45,078 bases of DNA from the NCBI RefSeq assembly GCF_013822795.1, contig NZ_PNLB01000028.1:1-45078 (forward strand), written 5' to 3'. The notes beneath the pieces are model-generated. The model was not told the origin of the DNA. It was given only the letters and a program-made list of their open reading frames with translations, and made no database searches. The stretch comes from Phenylobacterium sp. GTDB taxonomy: Bacteria > Pseudomonadota > Alphaproteobacteria > Caulobacterales > Caulobacteraceae. The translations under genes and the position numbers were made by a program. The first letter of the stretch is position 1, and every line of letters starts with the position of its first letter. Positions 17,071 to 25,273 of the stretch are shown here, piece after piece.

Positions 17071-19233
17071 TCACAGAAAACTGTACGGATCGACGTCGAT
17101 GGCGACCCGGATCGCGCCGGGCGGCCGCACGCGCGCGCGCCAGGTGGCGAGGTAGGCCGAGAGGTCGACATTGCGGTCGGCGCGGACCAGGAAGCGCTTG
17201 CGCCGCCGGCCGCGCACCAGGCTGAGCGGCGCATCGGCCGGGCCGTAGACCTCGACCCCCTCGGCGTTGGGCGCGACCTTGGCCATCTCGCGGGCGAAGG
17301 CCTCCAGCGCCGCGGCGTCGGGACCGGAGACCACGATCGCCCCCAGCCGCCCGAACGGCGGCAGCTTCATGATCTCGCGCTCGGCCATCTCGGCCTCGAC
17401 GAAGGCGTCGCGGTCCTGGGCCTTCAGCGCCTGCATCACCGAGTGCTCGGGGGCGTAGGTCTGCAAGAGCGCGCGGCCGGGGCGGTCGCGGCGTCCGGCC
17501 CGGCCGGTGGCCTGGGCCAGCAGCTGATAGGTGCGCTCGGCCGCGCGCAGGTCGCCGCCGCGCAGGCCAAGGTCGGCGTCGACCACGCCCACCAGGGTCA
17601 GCTTCGGAAAGTTGTGGCCCTTGGCGGCCGCCTGGGTCGCCACCAGGATGTCGATCTCGCCGTCGGCCATGGAGTCGACCAGGCGGCGCGCCTCCTTGGC
17701 GTCCCAGACCGTGTCGGACGAGAAGACGGCGATGCGGGCGTCGGGGAACAGGTGGCGGGCCTCCTCCTCCACCCGCTCCACGCCTGGGCCGATCGAGGTC
17801 AGGCTGTCCTTGGCCCCGCAGTGCGGACACTTGTCGGGCTTGGGCATGGAGAAGCCGGTCAGATGGCAGACCAGGCGGCCGGAATAGCGGTGCTCGACCA
17901 GCCAAGAGTCGGTGTCGGGCGAGGTCAGCTTCTCGCCGCAAGCCTTGCAGAGCACCAACGGGGCGTAGCCGCGGCGGTTGAGGAACAGCAGGGTCTGCTC
18001 GCCGGCGGCCAGCGTCTGGCCCATTGCGTCGACCAGCGGCGGCGAGAGCCAGCGGCCGGGCGGCGGCGGCGTCGCCTTCAGGTCGATGAGGGTGATGTCG
18101 GGCAGCTGCGCGGTCCCGTGGCGGCTGGTCAGCTTCAGCCAGCGATAGCGGCCGGTCTCGGCGTTGCGCAGGGTCTCCAGCGACGGCGTGGCCGAGGCCA
18201 GGATCACGCCCGCGCCCTCGATCTTGCCGCGCATCACCGAGAGGTCGCGGGCCTGGTAGATGAACCCCTCGTCCTGCTTGTAGGAGCCGTCATGCTCCTC
18301 ATCGACGATGATCAGCGCCAGGTGCGTGAACGGCAGGAACAGGGCCGAGCGGGCGCCGATGACGATCCGGGCCCGGCCGGTGGCGACGGCGTCCCAGGTC
18401 CGCCGGCGCATCGGCGGGGCGACGTCGGAGTGCCATTCGGCCGGTTGCACCCCGAAGCGTTCCACGAACCGGGCGATCACCGCCTGGGTCAGGGCGATCT
18501 CGGGCAGCATGACCAGCACCTGCGCGGCGGGGTCGCGGGCCAGGGCGGCGGCGACCGCCTCCAGATAGACCTCGGTCTTGCCCGAGCCGGTGACGCCGTC
18601 GAGCAGGGCGACGTTGAAACCGCCCTCGGCGACCATGTCGACCAGAGCGCCGGCGGCGGCGGCCTGGCTGGGATTCAGCGCGTGGCCGGCGCGGGCGAGG
18701 TCGGGCTCGGGGAACCCCCCGTCGGCCTCGATCAGCCGCAGGGCCAACGCGCCCTCGTCGACCAGGCCCTTGACCACCCCGGCCGAGACCCCGGCGGCGC
18801 GGGCCAGATCAGCCGGCGCCTGCGGGCCGCTGGCGGCGGCCTCCAGCACCTTGAGCCGCGCGGGGGTCGAGCGGGCCGGCAGGACGCCGGTCGCCTCCAG
18901 CACTCGTTCGGGCTTGGCCTTGGGGGCGCGGGCGCCGCGGATGGCGATGGCCAGCGGCTGGCCGGGCGCGTCGACCGAGTAGCGCGCCGCCCACTGCACG
19001 AACTCGATCGCGCCCGGCGGCAGCGGCGGGGAGTCGAGCTTGCTGTCGAGAACCTTCAGCGGCCGGTTGCCGCCGGCGCCTTCGCGCAGGGCGACGACGA
19101 CGCCGCGCAGCAGCCGCGGGCCCAGCGGCGCAGCCACCTGGTCGCCGACGACGAGCTCCATCCCCTCCGGCTCGGCGTAGTCGAACGCCTCGGGCAGGGG
19201 CATGGGCAGAAGGACGGAGGCGATGCGGCTCAT
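17071..19233 (-). CDS. priA: Primosomal replication restart helicase PriA
   Basis: A 720-residue SF2 DNA helicase that reloads the replisome at stalled forks. The N-terminal 3'-end binding domain spans about 1-100. The helicase core has Walker A LDGVTGSGKTEVYLEA (213-220) and the DEEH box IIVDEEHDGSYKQ (311-314). Motif LLFLNRRGYAP is followed by the zinc-binding insertion. Only five cysteines remain in that insertion (429, 432, 456, 469, 472) where the E. coli-type protein has eight. The start at 19233 gives the conserved MSRIASVLLPMPLPEAFDY; the longer frame is unsupported. It is divergent from the transaldolase gene. Confidence 0.95.
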   Translation of the reverse strand: MSRIASVLLPMPLPEAFDYAEPEGMELVVGDQVAAPLGPRLLRGVVVALREGAGGNRPLKVLDSKLDSPPLPPGAIEFVQWAARYSVDAPGQPLAIAIRGARAPKAKPERVLEATGVLPARSTPARLKVLEAAASGPQAPADLARAAGVSAGVVKGLVDEGALALRLIEADGGFPEPDLARAGHALNPSQAAAAGALVDMVAEGGFNVALLDGVTGSGKTEVYLEAVAAALARDPAAQVLVMLPEIALTQAVIARFVERFGVQPAEWHSDVAPPMRRRTWDAVATGRARIVIGARSALFLPFTHLALIIVDEEHDGSYKQDEGFIYQARDLSVMRGKIEGAGVILASATPSLETLRNAETGRYRWLKLTSRHGTAQLPDITLIDLKATPPPPGRWLSPPLVDAMGQTLAAGEQTLLFLNRRGYAPLVLCKACGEKLTSPDTDSWLVEHRYSGRLVCHLTGFSMPKPDKCPHCGAKDSLTSIGPGVERVEEEARHLFPDARIAVFSSDTVWDAKEARRLVDSMADGEIDILVATQAAAKGHNFPKLTLVGVVDADLGLRGGDLRAAERTYQLLAQATGRAGRRDRPGRALLQTYAPEHSVMQALKAQDRDAFVEAEMAEREIMKLPPFGRLGAIVVSGPDAAALEAFAREMAKVAPNAEGVEVYGPADAPLSLVRGRRRKRFLVRADRNVDLSAYLATWRARVRPPGAIRVAIDVDPYSFL

Positions 19234-19421
19234 GGCCCCGTCCAGATAGGCTGGCCGCACGCGGCTGCAAACGGTAAAGAGCCCCAAGACCTCAACGAGA
19301 TCAGGCGGAACCGCATGGTCTCGTTGAGGATCATCTTCAAAAACGTTGAGCGGGTTGCGGGCGGAAAACCGCTGCGCACTTTTCCTCAACCCGCTCCCAA
19401 CCCCGCGCCAGAAGGTCACCC

Positions 19422-20075
19422 ATGCAGCTCTTCCTCGACACCACCGACATCGGCCTGCTCAAGGAGCTCACCGCCACCGGCCTGGTGGACGGGGTGACCA
19501 CCAACCCGACCCTGATCGCCAAGTCCGGCCGCCCCATGCTGGAGGTGATCGCCGAGATTTGCGAGCTCGTCGAGGGCCCGGTGAGCGCCGAAGTCGCCGC
19601 GACCGAAGTCGAGGGCATGCTGGCCGAAGGCGCCAAGCTGGCCGCCATCGCCCCCAACGTGGTGGTGAAGCTGCCGCTGACCCGCAACGGCCTGATCGCC
19701 ACCGCCGAGTTCGCGGTGCAGGGCATCCAGACCAACGTCACCTTGTGCTTCACCGCCGCCCAGGCGCTGCTCGCCGCCAAGGCCGGCGCCAGCTACATCT
19801 CGCCGTTCATCGGCCGCCTGGACGACTACGGCGCCGAGGGCATGAGCCTGATCGAAGAAATCCGCGCGATCTACGACAACTACGGCTTCGACACCGAAAT
19901 CCTCGCCGCGTCGATCCGCACCCCGTCCCACGTGACCGCCGCGGCCCTGGCCGGCGCCGACTGCGCGACCATTCCGCCCACCACCTTCGCCGACCTCTTC
20001 AAGCACCCGTTAACCGAAAAGGGTCTTGAACAATTCCTCAGCGACTGGGCCAAGACGGGCCAGTCCATCCTGTAG
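19422..20075 (+). CDS. tal: Transaldolase (fructose-6-phosphate aldolase-like subfamily)
   Basis: A 217-residue small-type transaldolase, a TIM barrel of the TalC/MipB subfamily. Key features are MQLFLDTTDIGLLKEL, GVTTNPTLIAKSG, and the Schiff-base lysine in VVVKLPLT (Lys83). NVTLCFTAAQALLAAKAGASYISPFIGR and AASIRTPSHV are also standard. It works in the non-oxidative pentose phosphate pathway, and aldolase activity is an alternative. AGAAGG lies before the ATG. The short form is usual in alphaproteobacteria. It is divergent from priA (188 bp) and is followed 18 bp later by the DUF484-xerC pair, so the three may form one operon. Confidence 0.94.
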   Translation: MQLFLDTTDIGLLKELTATGLVDGVTTNPTLIAKSGRPMLEVIAEICELVEGPVSAEVAATEVEGMLAEGAKLAAIAPNVVVKLPLTRNGLIATAEFAVQGIQTNVTLCFTAAQALLAAKAGASYISPFIGRLDDYGAEGMSLIEEIRAIYDNYGFDTEILAASIRTPSHVTAAALAGADCATIPPTTFADLFKHPLTEKGLEQFLSDWAKTGQSIL

Positions 20076-20093
20076 AAGGCTGGGGGCGGGCAT

Positions 20094-20771
20094 ATGGAAC
20101 GCGGGGCGAAGGCGAAGGAACACAGTCTTGAGCCCCGCGAGGTTCGCCGCTTCCTATCCGACAATCCCGACTTCCTGCGCGGCGACACCGCCCTGCTGGC
20201 CGAGCTTGGCCTGCGCGAAGACGCGGCCAACGTGATCGACTTCGGCCCCGCGGCCCTGGCCCGGGTGCACGAAGCGCACAAGCGCGAGTCCAGCGCGCGC
20301 AAGCACCTGGAAGCCACCGCCCGCGCCAACTTCGCCGCCCAGGCCCAGACCCACGGCGCAGTCGTCGACATGCTGGAATCGCGCAACCACGCCGACCTGG
20401 CCCGCCGGGTCGACGAACTGGCCCAGTTGCGCTTTGGCCTGATCAGCGGCGTGGTCGCCTTGGAAGGACCTGAACGCACCCCGGCTGGCTGGCGAATGCT
20501 GGTCGAGGGCCAGATCGACATGATCATCGGCCACGACCGCGTGGCGCTGATGGGCTTCGAGCCGGTGGCGCTGGGCCTGTTCGGCGATCGCGCGCCGCAG
20601 GTCCGCTCCATGGCCATGGTCCGCATGGCGATCTGGGAGCCCTCCCGCGAGGGCCTGCTGGCTTTCGGCTCGGCCGACGAACACGGCTTCACCGAAGACA
20701 TGGGCGCCGAACTGGTCGCCTTCCTCGCCCGCGTGGTCGAGCGGACCGCGGAGCGGTGGCCGGTCCTGTGA
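20094..20771 (+). CDS. DUF484-family protein
   Basis: A 225-residue protein of the DUF484 family. It has an N-terminal VRRFLSDNPDFLRGDTALLAELGL motif, a coiled coil at about 55-110, and a GAF-like C-terminal domain with the family motif ARVHEAHKRESSARKHLEA before it. In gammaproteobacteria a DUF484 gene lies directly upstream of xerC, and the same holds here: its stop overlaps the GTG of xerC (GTGA). The biochemical role is not established. The ATG at 20094 has GGGGGCGGG upstream. Confidence 0.88.
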   Translation: MERGAKAKEHSLEPREVRRFLSDNPDFLRGDTALLAELGLREDAANVIDFGPAALARVHEAHKRESSARKHLEATARANFAAQAQTHGAVVDMLESRNHADLARRVDELAQLRFGLISGVVALEGPERTPAGWRMLVEGQIDMIIGHDRVALMGFEPVALGLFGDRAPQVRSMAMVRMAIWEPSREGLLAFGSADEHGFTEDMGAELVAFLARVVERTAERWPVL

Positions 20772-21685
20772 CCAGCGCCCGCCAGGCTCTCGCCCAGTGG
20801 CTAGAGCACCTGGCCAAGGAGCGCCGCGCCTCGCCGCGCACGGTCGAGGCCTACGCCTTCGCGGGCGGCCGCTACATCAGTTTCCTGGAACGCCATCGCG
20901 GCGAGACCTTGAGCCTCTCCGACATGGGGACGCTGGCCGCCAGCGAGATCCGCGCCTGGCTGGCGCACCTGCGCCAGGGCGACCATCCGCTCTCCGCACG
21001 CTCGCTGTCGCAGTCGCTGTCGGCGATCCGCACCTTCCACCGCTTCCTCGACCGCCGGCTGGACACGCCGAACGCCGCCATCGCCCTGGTGCGCGGCCCG
21101 CGCGTGGTCCCGTCCGCCCCGCGGCCGGTCAGCGAGGATCAGGCCGCCGGGCTGATCGCCGAGCCGGCCTTCGACCCCGATCGCGACGACTGGGAGGTCA
21201 GCCGCGACCAGGCGGTGCTGACCCTGCTCTACGGCTGCGGACTGCGGATCTCCGAGGCGTTGTCGCTGAAGCGCAGCGACGCGCCGGTTCCCGAGACGCT
21301 GCGCATCCTCGGCAAGGGCGGCAAGACCCGGATGGTCCCGGTGCTGCCGGCGGTGCAGGCGGCGATCGCCGCCTACGTCGCCGACCTGCCATTCGTGCTG
21401 GAGCCCGACGAACCGCTGTTCCGCGCCAAGCGCGGCGGCCCTTTGAGCCCGCGGCACGTGCAGGCGACGGTCCAGGGCCTGCGCGGGCGGCTCGGCCTGC
21501 CCGACAGCGCCACCCCGCACGCCCTGCGTCACTCGTTCGCCACCCACCTGCTGGGCGCCGGCGCCGACCTGCGCTCGATCCAGGAACTGCTGGGCCACGC
21601 CTCGCTGTCGACCACCCAGCGCTATACCGAGGTCGACGCGGCCTCGCTGCTCAGCGCCTACGCCAAGGCCCATCCGCACGCGTGA
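20768..21685 (+). CDS. xerC: Site-specific tyrosine recombinase XerC
   Basis: A 305-residue tyrosine recombinase that with XerD resolves chromosome dimers at dif. The SAM-like N-terminal domain covers 1-105. The catalytic residues are all visible: Arg160 (YGCGLRISEA), Lys186 (GKGGKTRMVP), His251 and Arg254 (HALRHSFATHLL), His277 (ELLGHASLST) and Tyr286 (TTQRYTEVD). The GTG at 20768 overlaps the DUF484 stop, indicating translational coupling; an earlier in-frame start at 20756 would add only MAGP. Chromosomal context and length favour XerC over a phage integrase. No dif site was recognised in the window. Confidence 0.93.
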   Translation: MTSARQALAQWLEHLAKERRASPRTVEAYAFAGGRYISFLERHRGETLSLSDMGTLAASEIRAWLAHLRQGDHPLSARSLSQSLSAIRTFHRFLDRRLDTPNAAIALVRGPRVVPSAPRPVSEDQAAGLIAEPAFDPDRDDWEVSRDQAVLTLLYGCGLRISEALSLKRSDAPVPETLRILGKGGKTRMVPVLPAVQAAIAAYVADLPFVLEPDEPLFRAKRGGPLSPRHVQATVQGLRGRLGLPDSATPHALRHSFATHLLGAGADLRSIQELLGHASLSTTQRYTEVDAASLLSAYAKAHPHA

Positions 21686-21749
21686 GCGTGGGAGAGGTCC
21701 CCAGTCAATTCTCCTCTCCTCCAGTTGGAAGCGGGACCGCACCTTTTTC

Positions 21750-21878
21750 TCCCCTCCCCGCTTGAGGGGAGAGGTTCGGTGAGGGGTTCGCGGCGCGGAG
21801 CGGCGCATTCACGCCAACCGTCGTGGTCCGGAGAGGCCAAGCCCCCTCACCCTACCCTCTCCCCCGCGGGGGAGAGGG
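21750..21878. repeat. Palindromic intergenic repeat, family 1 copy B
   Basis: The left hairpin is CTCCCC-GCTTGA-GGGGAG and the right is CCCTCTCCCC...GGGGAGAGGG (21855-21878). GGTGAGGGG and CCCCTCACCCTA lie inside, as in copies A and C. The middle contains a GGCGCGGAGCGGCGCA stretch that is also nearly shared with copy C. It lies between xerC and the next GNAT gene. Confidence 0.85.
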
Positions 21879-21910
21879 ACTCGCGTAGCGATACGCTTTA
21901 GCGTCCCCCC

Positions 21911-22360
21911 ATGCTCAAGCCTGTCATCCGCCCCGCGAGGCCCGACGACTTGGCCGGCGTGCTGGCGCTCTATCGGCAGCTCAATCCTGGCGATCCGGTG
22001 CTGGACGCCGCGACCGCCGCGCCGGTCTGGGCGGCGCTGCTGGTTTCGGGCCTGACCACACCGTTCGTGGTCGAGATCGAGGGACGGTTGGTCGCGTCCT
22101 GCACGCTGGCCATCGTCCCCAACCTGTCGCGCGGAGCGCGGCCTTACGGGGTGATCGAGAACGTGGTGACCGACGAAGGCCATCGCCGCACCGGCCTCGG
22201 CCGCGCGGCGCTGGAAGCGGCGCTCGACAAGGCGTGGGCTGCCGACTGCTACAAGGTGCTGCTCGCGACCGGGTCGCGGCGGGAATCCACCCTGCGGTTC
22301 TACGAAGGCGTCGGGTTCACGCGGGACGCCAAGACCTACTTCGAGATCCGCCGGCCGTAG
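21911..22360 (+). CDS. GNAT-family N-acetyltransferase
   Basis: A 149-residue acetyltransferase. IRPARPDDLAGVLALYRQL opens the fold, and the acetyl-CoA loop is VIENVVTDEGHRRTGLGRAAL (about 79-99, motif A Q/R-x-x-G-x-G/A form RRTGLG). The C-terminal RESTLRFYEGVGFTRDAKTYFEI has the conserved FYEGVGF. The substrate is unknown; a small-molecule amine or protein N-terminus is possible. The ATG at 21911 lies 32 bp after a palindromic repeat and converges with the HxlR gene. No regulatory motif was seen. Confidence 0.9.
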   Translation: MLKPVIRPARPDDLAGVLALYRQLNPGDPVLDAATAAPVWAALLVSGLTTPFVVEIEGRLVASCTLAIVPNLSRGARPYGVIENVVTDEGHRRTGLGRAALEAALDKAWAADCYKVLLATGSRRESTLRFYEGVGFTRDAKTYFEIRRP

Positions 22361-22370
22361 GGCCCCTTCC

Positions 22371-22883
22371 CTACGCCTTGCGGTGCTCGGCGAAACCGGC
22401 GGCGCGCTGGCTGCGCTCGTCGGCCCAGGCGTCGCTGAGCTGGGCGCGCGTGTCGTGCCAGTCGACCAGCACGTCGCATTTCGGGCAGTGTCCGCTGAGA
22501 TCCAGCTCGCTGTCGCAGGCCCGGTGGAACATCCGGGTGGCCGGTTGGCCGCCGGCCGGCTTGCACCAGCGCTCGCCCCAGGTCCGCAGCGCCAGGATCA
22601 CCGGCATCAGGTCGCGGCCCTTGTCGGTCAGCCGGTACTCGTGCCGCGGGGGGCGTTCGCTATAGGCGTGGCGCTCGACCAGGCCGTCGGCCTCCAGCCG
22701 CTTGAGCCGCGCGGCCAACACCTGGCTGGAGGCGCCGGTCTGAGCCTGGAGATCCTGGAAACGGCTCTGGCCGAGCAGCAGCTCGCGAACGATGAGGATC
22801 GACCAGCGGTCGCCCACCAGGCCGGTGGAATGGGCGATCGGACACAGGGTGTCGTCGCCGTAGTCGCCGTCTGGTCCGCTCAT
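22371..22883 (-). CDS. HxlR-family transcriptional regulator with C-terminal extension
   Basis: A 170-residue winged-helix regulator. DTLCPIAHSTGLVGDRWSILIVRELLLGQSRFQDLQ opens the HxlR fold, with the conserved Cys at the start and a GDRW motif; the wing is EYRLTDKGRDL. After about residue 115 there is an extra segment with HRACDSELDLSGHCPKCDVLVDW, whose cysteines could bind zinc or sense redox state. It is divergent from the desaturase (141 bp apart) and is its likely regulator, probably through CTTTGA-GTT-TCAAAG. The ligand is unknown. Confidence 0.9.
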   Translation of the reverse strand: MSGPDGDYGDDTLCPIAHSTGLVGDRWSILIVRELLLGQSRFQDLQAQTGASSQVLAARLKRLEADGLVERHAYSERPPRHEYRLTDKGRDLMPVILALRTWGERWCKPAGGQPATRMFHRACDSELDLSGHCPKCDVLVDWHDTRAQLSDAWADERSQRAAGFAEHRKA

Positions 22884-22961
22884 GCGCTTTCTCCGCCCCG
22901 CTCCTGCATAGCACCAAGCGGCGGCGCGACAAAAGATGACACCGGCGTCATTTTTGAGTCG

Positions 22962-22976
22962 CTTTGAGTTTCAAAG
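22962..22976. promoter_or_regulatory. Palindrome in the HxlR/desaturase divergent region
   Basis: CTTTGA-GTT-TCAAAG is a perfect 6-bp inverted repeat with three central bases. A second, weaker one, ATGAC-N6-GTCAT, lies at 22936-22951, and a GANTC site (GAGTC) at 22955-22959 sits between them. These are candidate sites for the adjacent HxlR regulator. Confidence 0.5.
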
Positions 22977-23024
22977 TTGCTATCGTCCGGCCAAACCCCG
23001 GGACAGTGGGAATGGAGGAAGGTC

Positions 23025-23954
23025 ATGGCTGACGGCGCTCACGACCCGAAGGCGCTGCGCGCGGCGATCGGGATTTCACACGCCGACGAGCGGAAGATCG
23101 CGCAGGAGCTGTCGCCGGCGGTGGCCTGGCCGACCCTGTTCCTGGCGCTCGCCCTGCCGGCGGCGCTGATCGGCGTCATCGCCTTGGGCTTCACCGGAGC
23201 CTGGCCGCTGTGGGCCTGCCTGCCCGTGCTGGCTGTGATCTCCTACGCGCACTACACGCTTGTTCACGAGTCGATCCACGGCAACGTGGTCGCCGCGCCC
23301 AAGAGCCTGCACTGGATCAACACCGTGGTCGGCTGGATTGGGTCGCTGGGCATGGGTTCGGGCTGGCCGGCGCTGCAGCGCACTCACGTGCTGCATCACT
23401 CGCACACCAACACAGAGCGCGACCCCGACATCTCGGTGAAGGGCACCTTCGTCCAGCTGCTGCGCAAGTGGCTGATCGGGGTTCCGATGTCGCTGATCCC
23501 GATGGGGGCGCTGCGGTTCATCAGCGCCGCGCGCTACAAGCGGCTGGGCACGATCCTGAGCCCCAGCGAAATCGCCCAGGTCACCGCCGTCACCCTGTTC
23601 ACCTGGGCGCTGCTGATCGCGGCGATCGCCACCGGCCACGTCGCCGAATGGCTGATGCTGTGGTTCCTGCCGACCCGGATCGGCATCCTGGCGCTGAACA
23701 TCCTGTTCCAGTGGCTGCCGCACCACCCGTTCGACCAGACCGAGCGCTATCTGAACACCCGCATCAGCCTGTGGGCCGGCGGCACCTTCCTGACCCTGCA
23801 GCAGAACCTGCACCTGATGCATCACCTGTGGCCCAGCGTGCCGTTCTACAACTATGCGCGGCTGTTCCATCGCCTGCGCCCGGTGCTGAAGCTGGAAGGC
23901 TCGCGGGTCGAAGGGCTGATGGTCGGGCCCGGCCGCCGCACGATCACCGACTAG
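23025..23954 (+). CDS. Membrane fatty acid desaturase/hydroxylase-superfamily protein
   Basis: A 309-residue di-iron membrane enzyme. Three histidine boxes are present: HESIHG (81-86), HVLHHSHTN (121-129) and HLMHHLWP near residue 260. Four or more hydrophobic segments are seen (about 34-58, 64-80, 185-206 and 210-235). The superfamily includes acyl-lipid desaturases and carotenoid hydroxylases/ketolases; the spacing and NLHLMHHLWPSVPFYNY look closer to the beta-carotene-hydroxylase-like branch, but this is not decisive. The ATG at 23025 has GGAGG upstream. It is divergent from one HxlR regulator, and its stop overlaps that of a second one (CTAG). Confidence 0.87.
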   Translation: MADGAHDPKALRAAIGISHADERKIAQELSPAVAWPTLFLALALPAALIGVIALGFTGAWPLWACLPVLAVISYAHYTLVHESIHGNVVAAPKSLHWINTVVGWIGSLGMGSGWPALQRTHVLHHSHTNTERDPDISVKGTFVQLLRKWLIGVPMSLIPMGALRFISAARYKRLGTILSPSEIAQVTAVTLFTWALLIAAIATGHVAEWLMLWFLPTRIGILALNILFQWLPHHPFDQTERYLNTRISLWAGGTFLTLQQNLHLMHHLWPSVPFYNYARLFHRLRPVLKLEGSRVEGLMVGPGRRTITD

Positions 23955-24325
23955 GGTTCCGCGGCCTTCGCCAGCTCCGGCAGGCGCTCCTCGATCCAGT
24001 CGGCGAGCGCCTCGACGTGCTGGGCCGCCTCCTGGCCGAACTCGGTCAGGCTGTACTCGACGTGCGGCGGCACGACCGGATAGCTGCGCCGGACCAGCAG
24101 GCCGTCGCCCTCGAGCTGTTGCAGGGTCTGGGCCAACATCCGCTCGCTGACCCCAGCCGCCTTGCGGCGCAATTCGCTGAACCGCAGCGTGCCGCCGCGC
24201 AGGGCGATCAGCACCAGCACACCCCAGGTGCTGGTGACGTGCTTGAGAACCTCACGCGAGGGACAGCGCGGGGCGAACACGTCGCCGCGCTGCATGCGGT
24301 CGGCCAGGCGGGAGGGCGCGTCCAT
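23951..24325 (-). CDS. HxlR-family regulator of qorB (QorR/YtfH-like)
   Basis: A 124-residue HxlR-type winged helix with the conserved CPSREVLKHVTSTWGVLVL start, ERMLAQTLQQLEGDGLLVRRSYPVVPPHVEYSLTEFG and a C-terminal helix. The single Cys (about residue 21) matches the redox-sensing Cys reported for QorR of Corynebacterium glutamicum. It is divergent from qorB, as ytfH is from ytfG (qorB) in E. coli. It most likely represses qorB and itself, relieved by thiol oxidation. AGAGG lies before the ATG. It converges with the desaturase gene. Confidence 0.88.
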   Translation of the reverse strand: MDAPSRLADRMQRGDVFAPRCPSREVLKHVTSTWGVLVLIALRGGTLRFSELRRKAAGVSERMLAQTLQQLEGDGLLVRRSYPVVPPHVEYSLTEFGQEAAQHVEALADWIEERLPELAKAAEP

Positions 24326-24349
24326 ACTTACCTCTGCGTACGTACTTAC
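24324..24349. promoter_or_regulatory. Repeated motif between qorR-like gene and qorB
   Basis: ATACTTAC (24324-24331) and GTACTTAC (24342-24349) form a direct repeat 18 bp apart, and GTACGTAC (24338-24345) is palindromic. The first copy overlaps the regulator start codon. This is a plausible binding region for the divergent HxlR regulator, but the sites are inferred only from symmetry and position. Confidence 0.4.
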
Positions 24350-24412
24350 GAAAAGGAAGTTAGGAACCTAGATGGCCGGCTGCAACTTCAATCCCAAGAA
24401 TGAGGGACAGCC

Positions 24413-25261
24413 ATGTACGCCATCACCGGAGCCACGGGCCAACTCGGCCGGCTCGCCCTGGACGCCCTGCTGAACACCGTCGCCCCCGACCAGATCGTCG
24501 CCCTGGCCCGCGATCCGGCCAAGCTGGCCGACGTCGCCGCGCGCGGGGTGCAGGTCCGCGCCTTCGACTATGACGCCCCGCAGACCCTGGCCCCCGCCCT
24601 GGCCGGGGTCGAGCGGCTGCTGCTGATCTCGTCGAGCGAGGTCGGCAAGCGCACGCCGCAACATCAGGCGGTGATCGATGCGGCCAAGACCGCCGGGGTG
24701 AGCTTCATCGCCTACACCAGCATCCTGCGCGCCGATGTCAGCCCGCTGGGCCTGGCGGTCGAGCACCGGGCGACCGAGGCGGCGCTGCAGGCCAGCGGCC
24801 TGGCGCACGCCCTGCTCCGCAACGGCTGGTACACCGAGAACTATGTGCAGGCGGCGCCCGCCGCCCTGGCCCACGGGGCCCTGCTGGGCAGCGCCGGCGA
24901 CGGCAAGATCTCCGCCGCCAGCCGCGCCGACTACGCTGCCGCCGCGGTGAAGGTGCTGACCGGCGAGGCGGTGAGCGGGACCTATGAGCTGGCCGGAGAC
25001 GAGGCCTTCACCCTGACCCAGTTCGCCCAGGCGCTGTCGGAGGTCGCCGGCAAGCCGGTGGTCTATTCGAACCTGCCGGAGGCCGACTATGCGGCGGCGC
25101 TGAAGGGCGCGGGCCTGCCGGCCCCGATCGCCGAGATGCTGGCGCAGAGCGACGCCGCGGCCGCGCAGGGCGCGCTGTTCGACGATGGTCGTGTGCTGAG
25201 CGGCCTGATCGGGCGGCCGACGACGCCGTTCAAGGAGACCTTGGCGGCGGCGATCGGCTAA
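24413..25261 (+). CDS. qorB: NAD(P)H:quinone oxidoreductase type 2 (QorB-like)
   Basis: A 282-residue NmrA-like SDR. The stretches MYAITGATGQLGRLALDALL, LLLISSSEVGKRTPQHQAVIDAAK, FIAYTSILRADVSPLGLA and LLRNGWYTENYVQAAPAAL closely follow E. coli YtfG/QorB, as does GRPTTPFKETL at the C-terminus. The enzyme reduces quinones using NADPH, helping with electrophile or quinone stress. It is divergent from an HxlR gene of the YtfH type, giving a recognised qorR-qorB module. GAGGGA lies before the ATG. A palindromic repeat region follows the stop. Confidence 0.93.
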   Translation: MYAITGATGQLGRLALDALLNTVAPDQIVALARDPAKLADVAARGVQVRAFDYDAPQTLAPALAGVERLLLISSSEVGKRTPQHQAVIDAAKTAGVSFIAYTSILRADVSPLGLAVEHRATEAALQASGLAHALLRNGWYTENYVQAAPAALAHGALLGSAGDGKISAASRADYAAAAVKVLTGEAVSGTYELAGDEAFTLTQFAQALSEVAGKPVVYSNLPEADYAAALKGAGLPAPIAEMLAQSDAAAAQGALFDDGRVLSGLIGRPTTPFKETLAAAIG

Positions 25262-25273
25262 CCGCCACTCAGC

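Noticed and set aside
17443..19497. A 684-codon open frame antisense to priA
   Set aside because: Shadow of priA; composition of Gly, Gln, Arg and His runs with no recognisable fold.
20768..21685. XerC as a phage or island integrase
   Set aside because: It is translationally coupled to DUF484 in the standard housekeeping order and no attachment site or cargo lies beside it.
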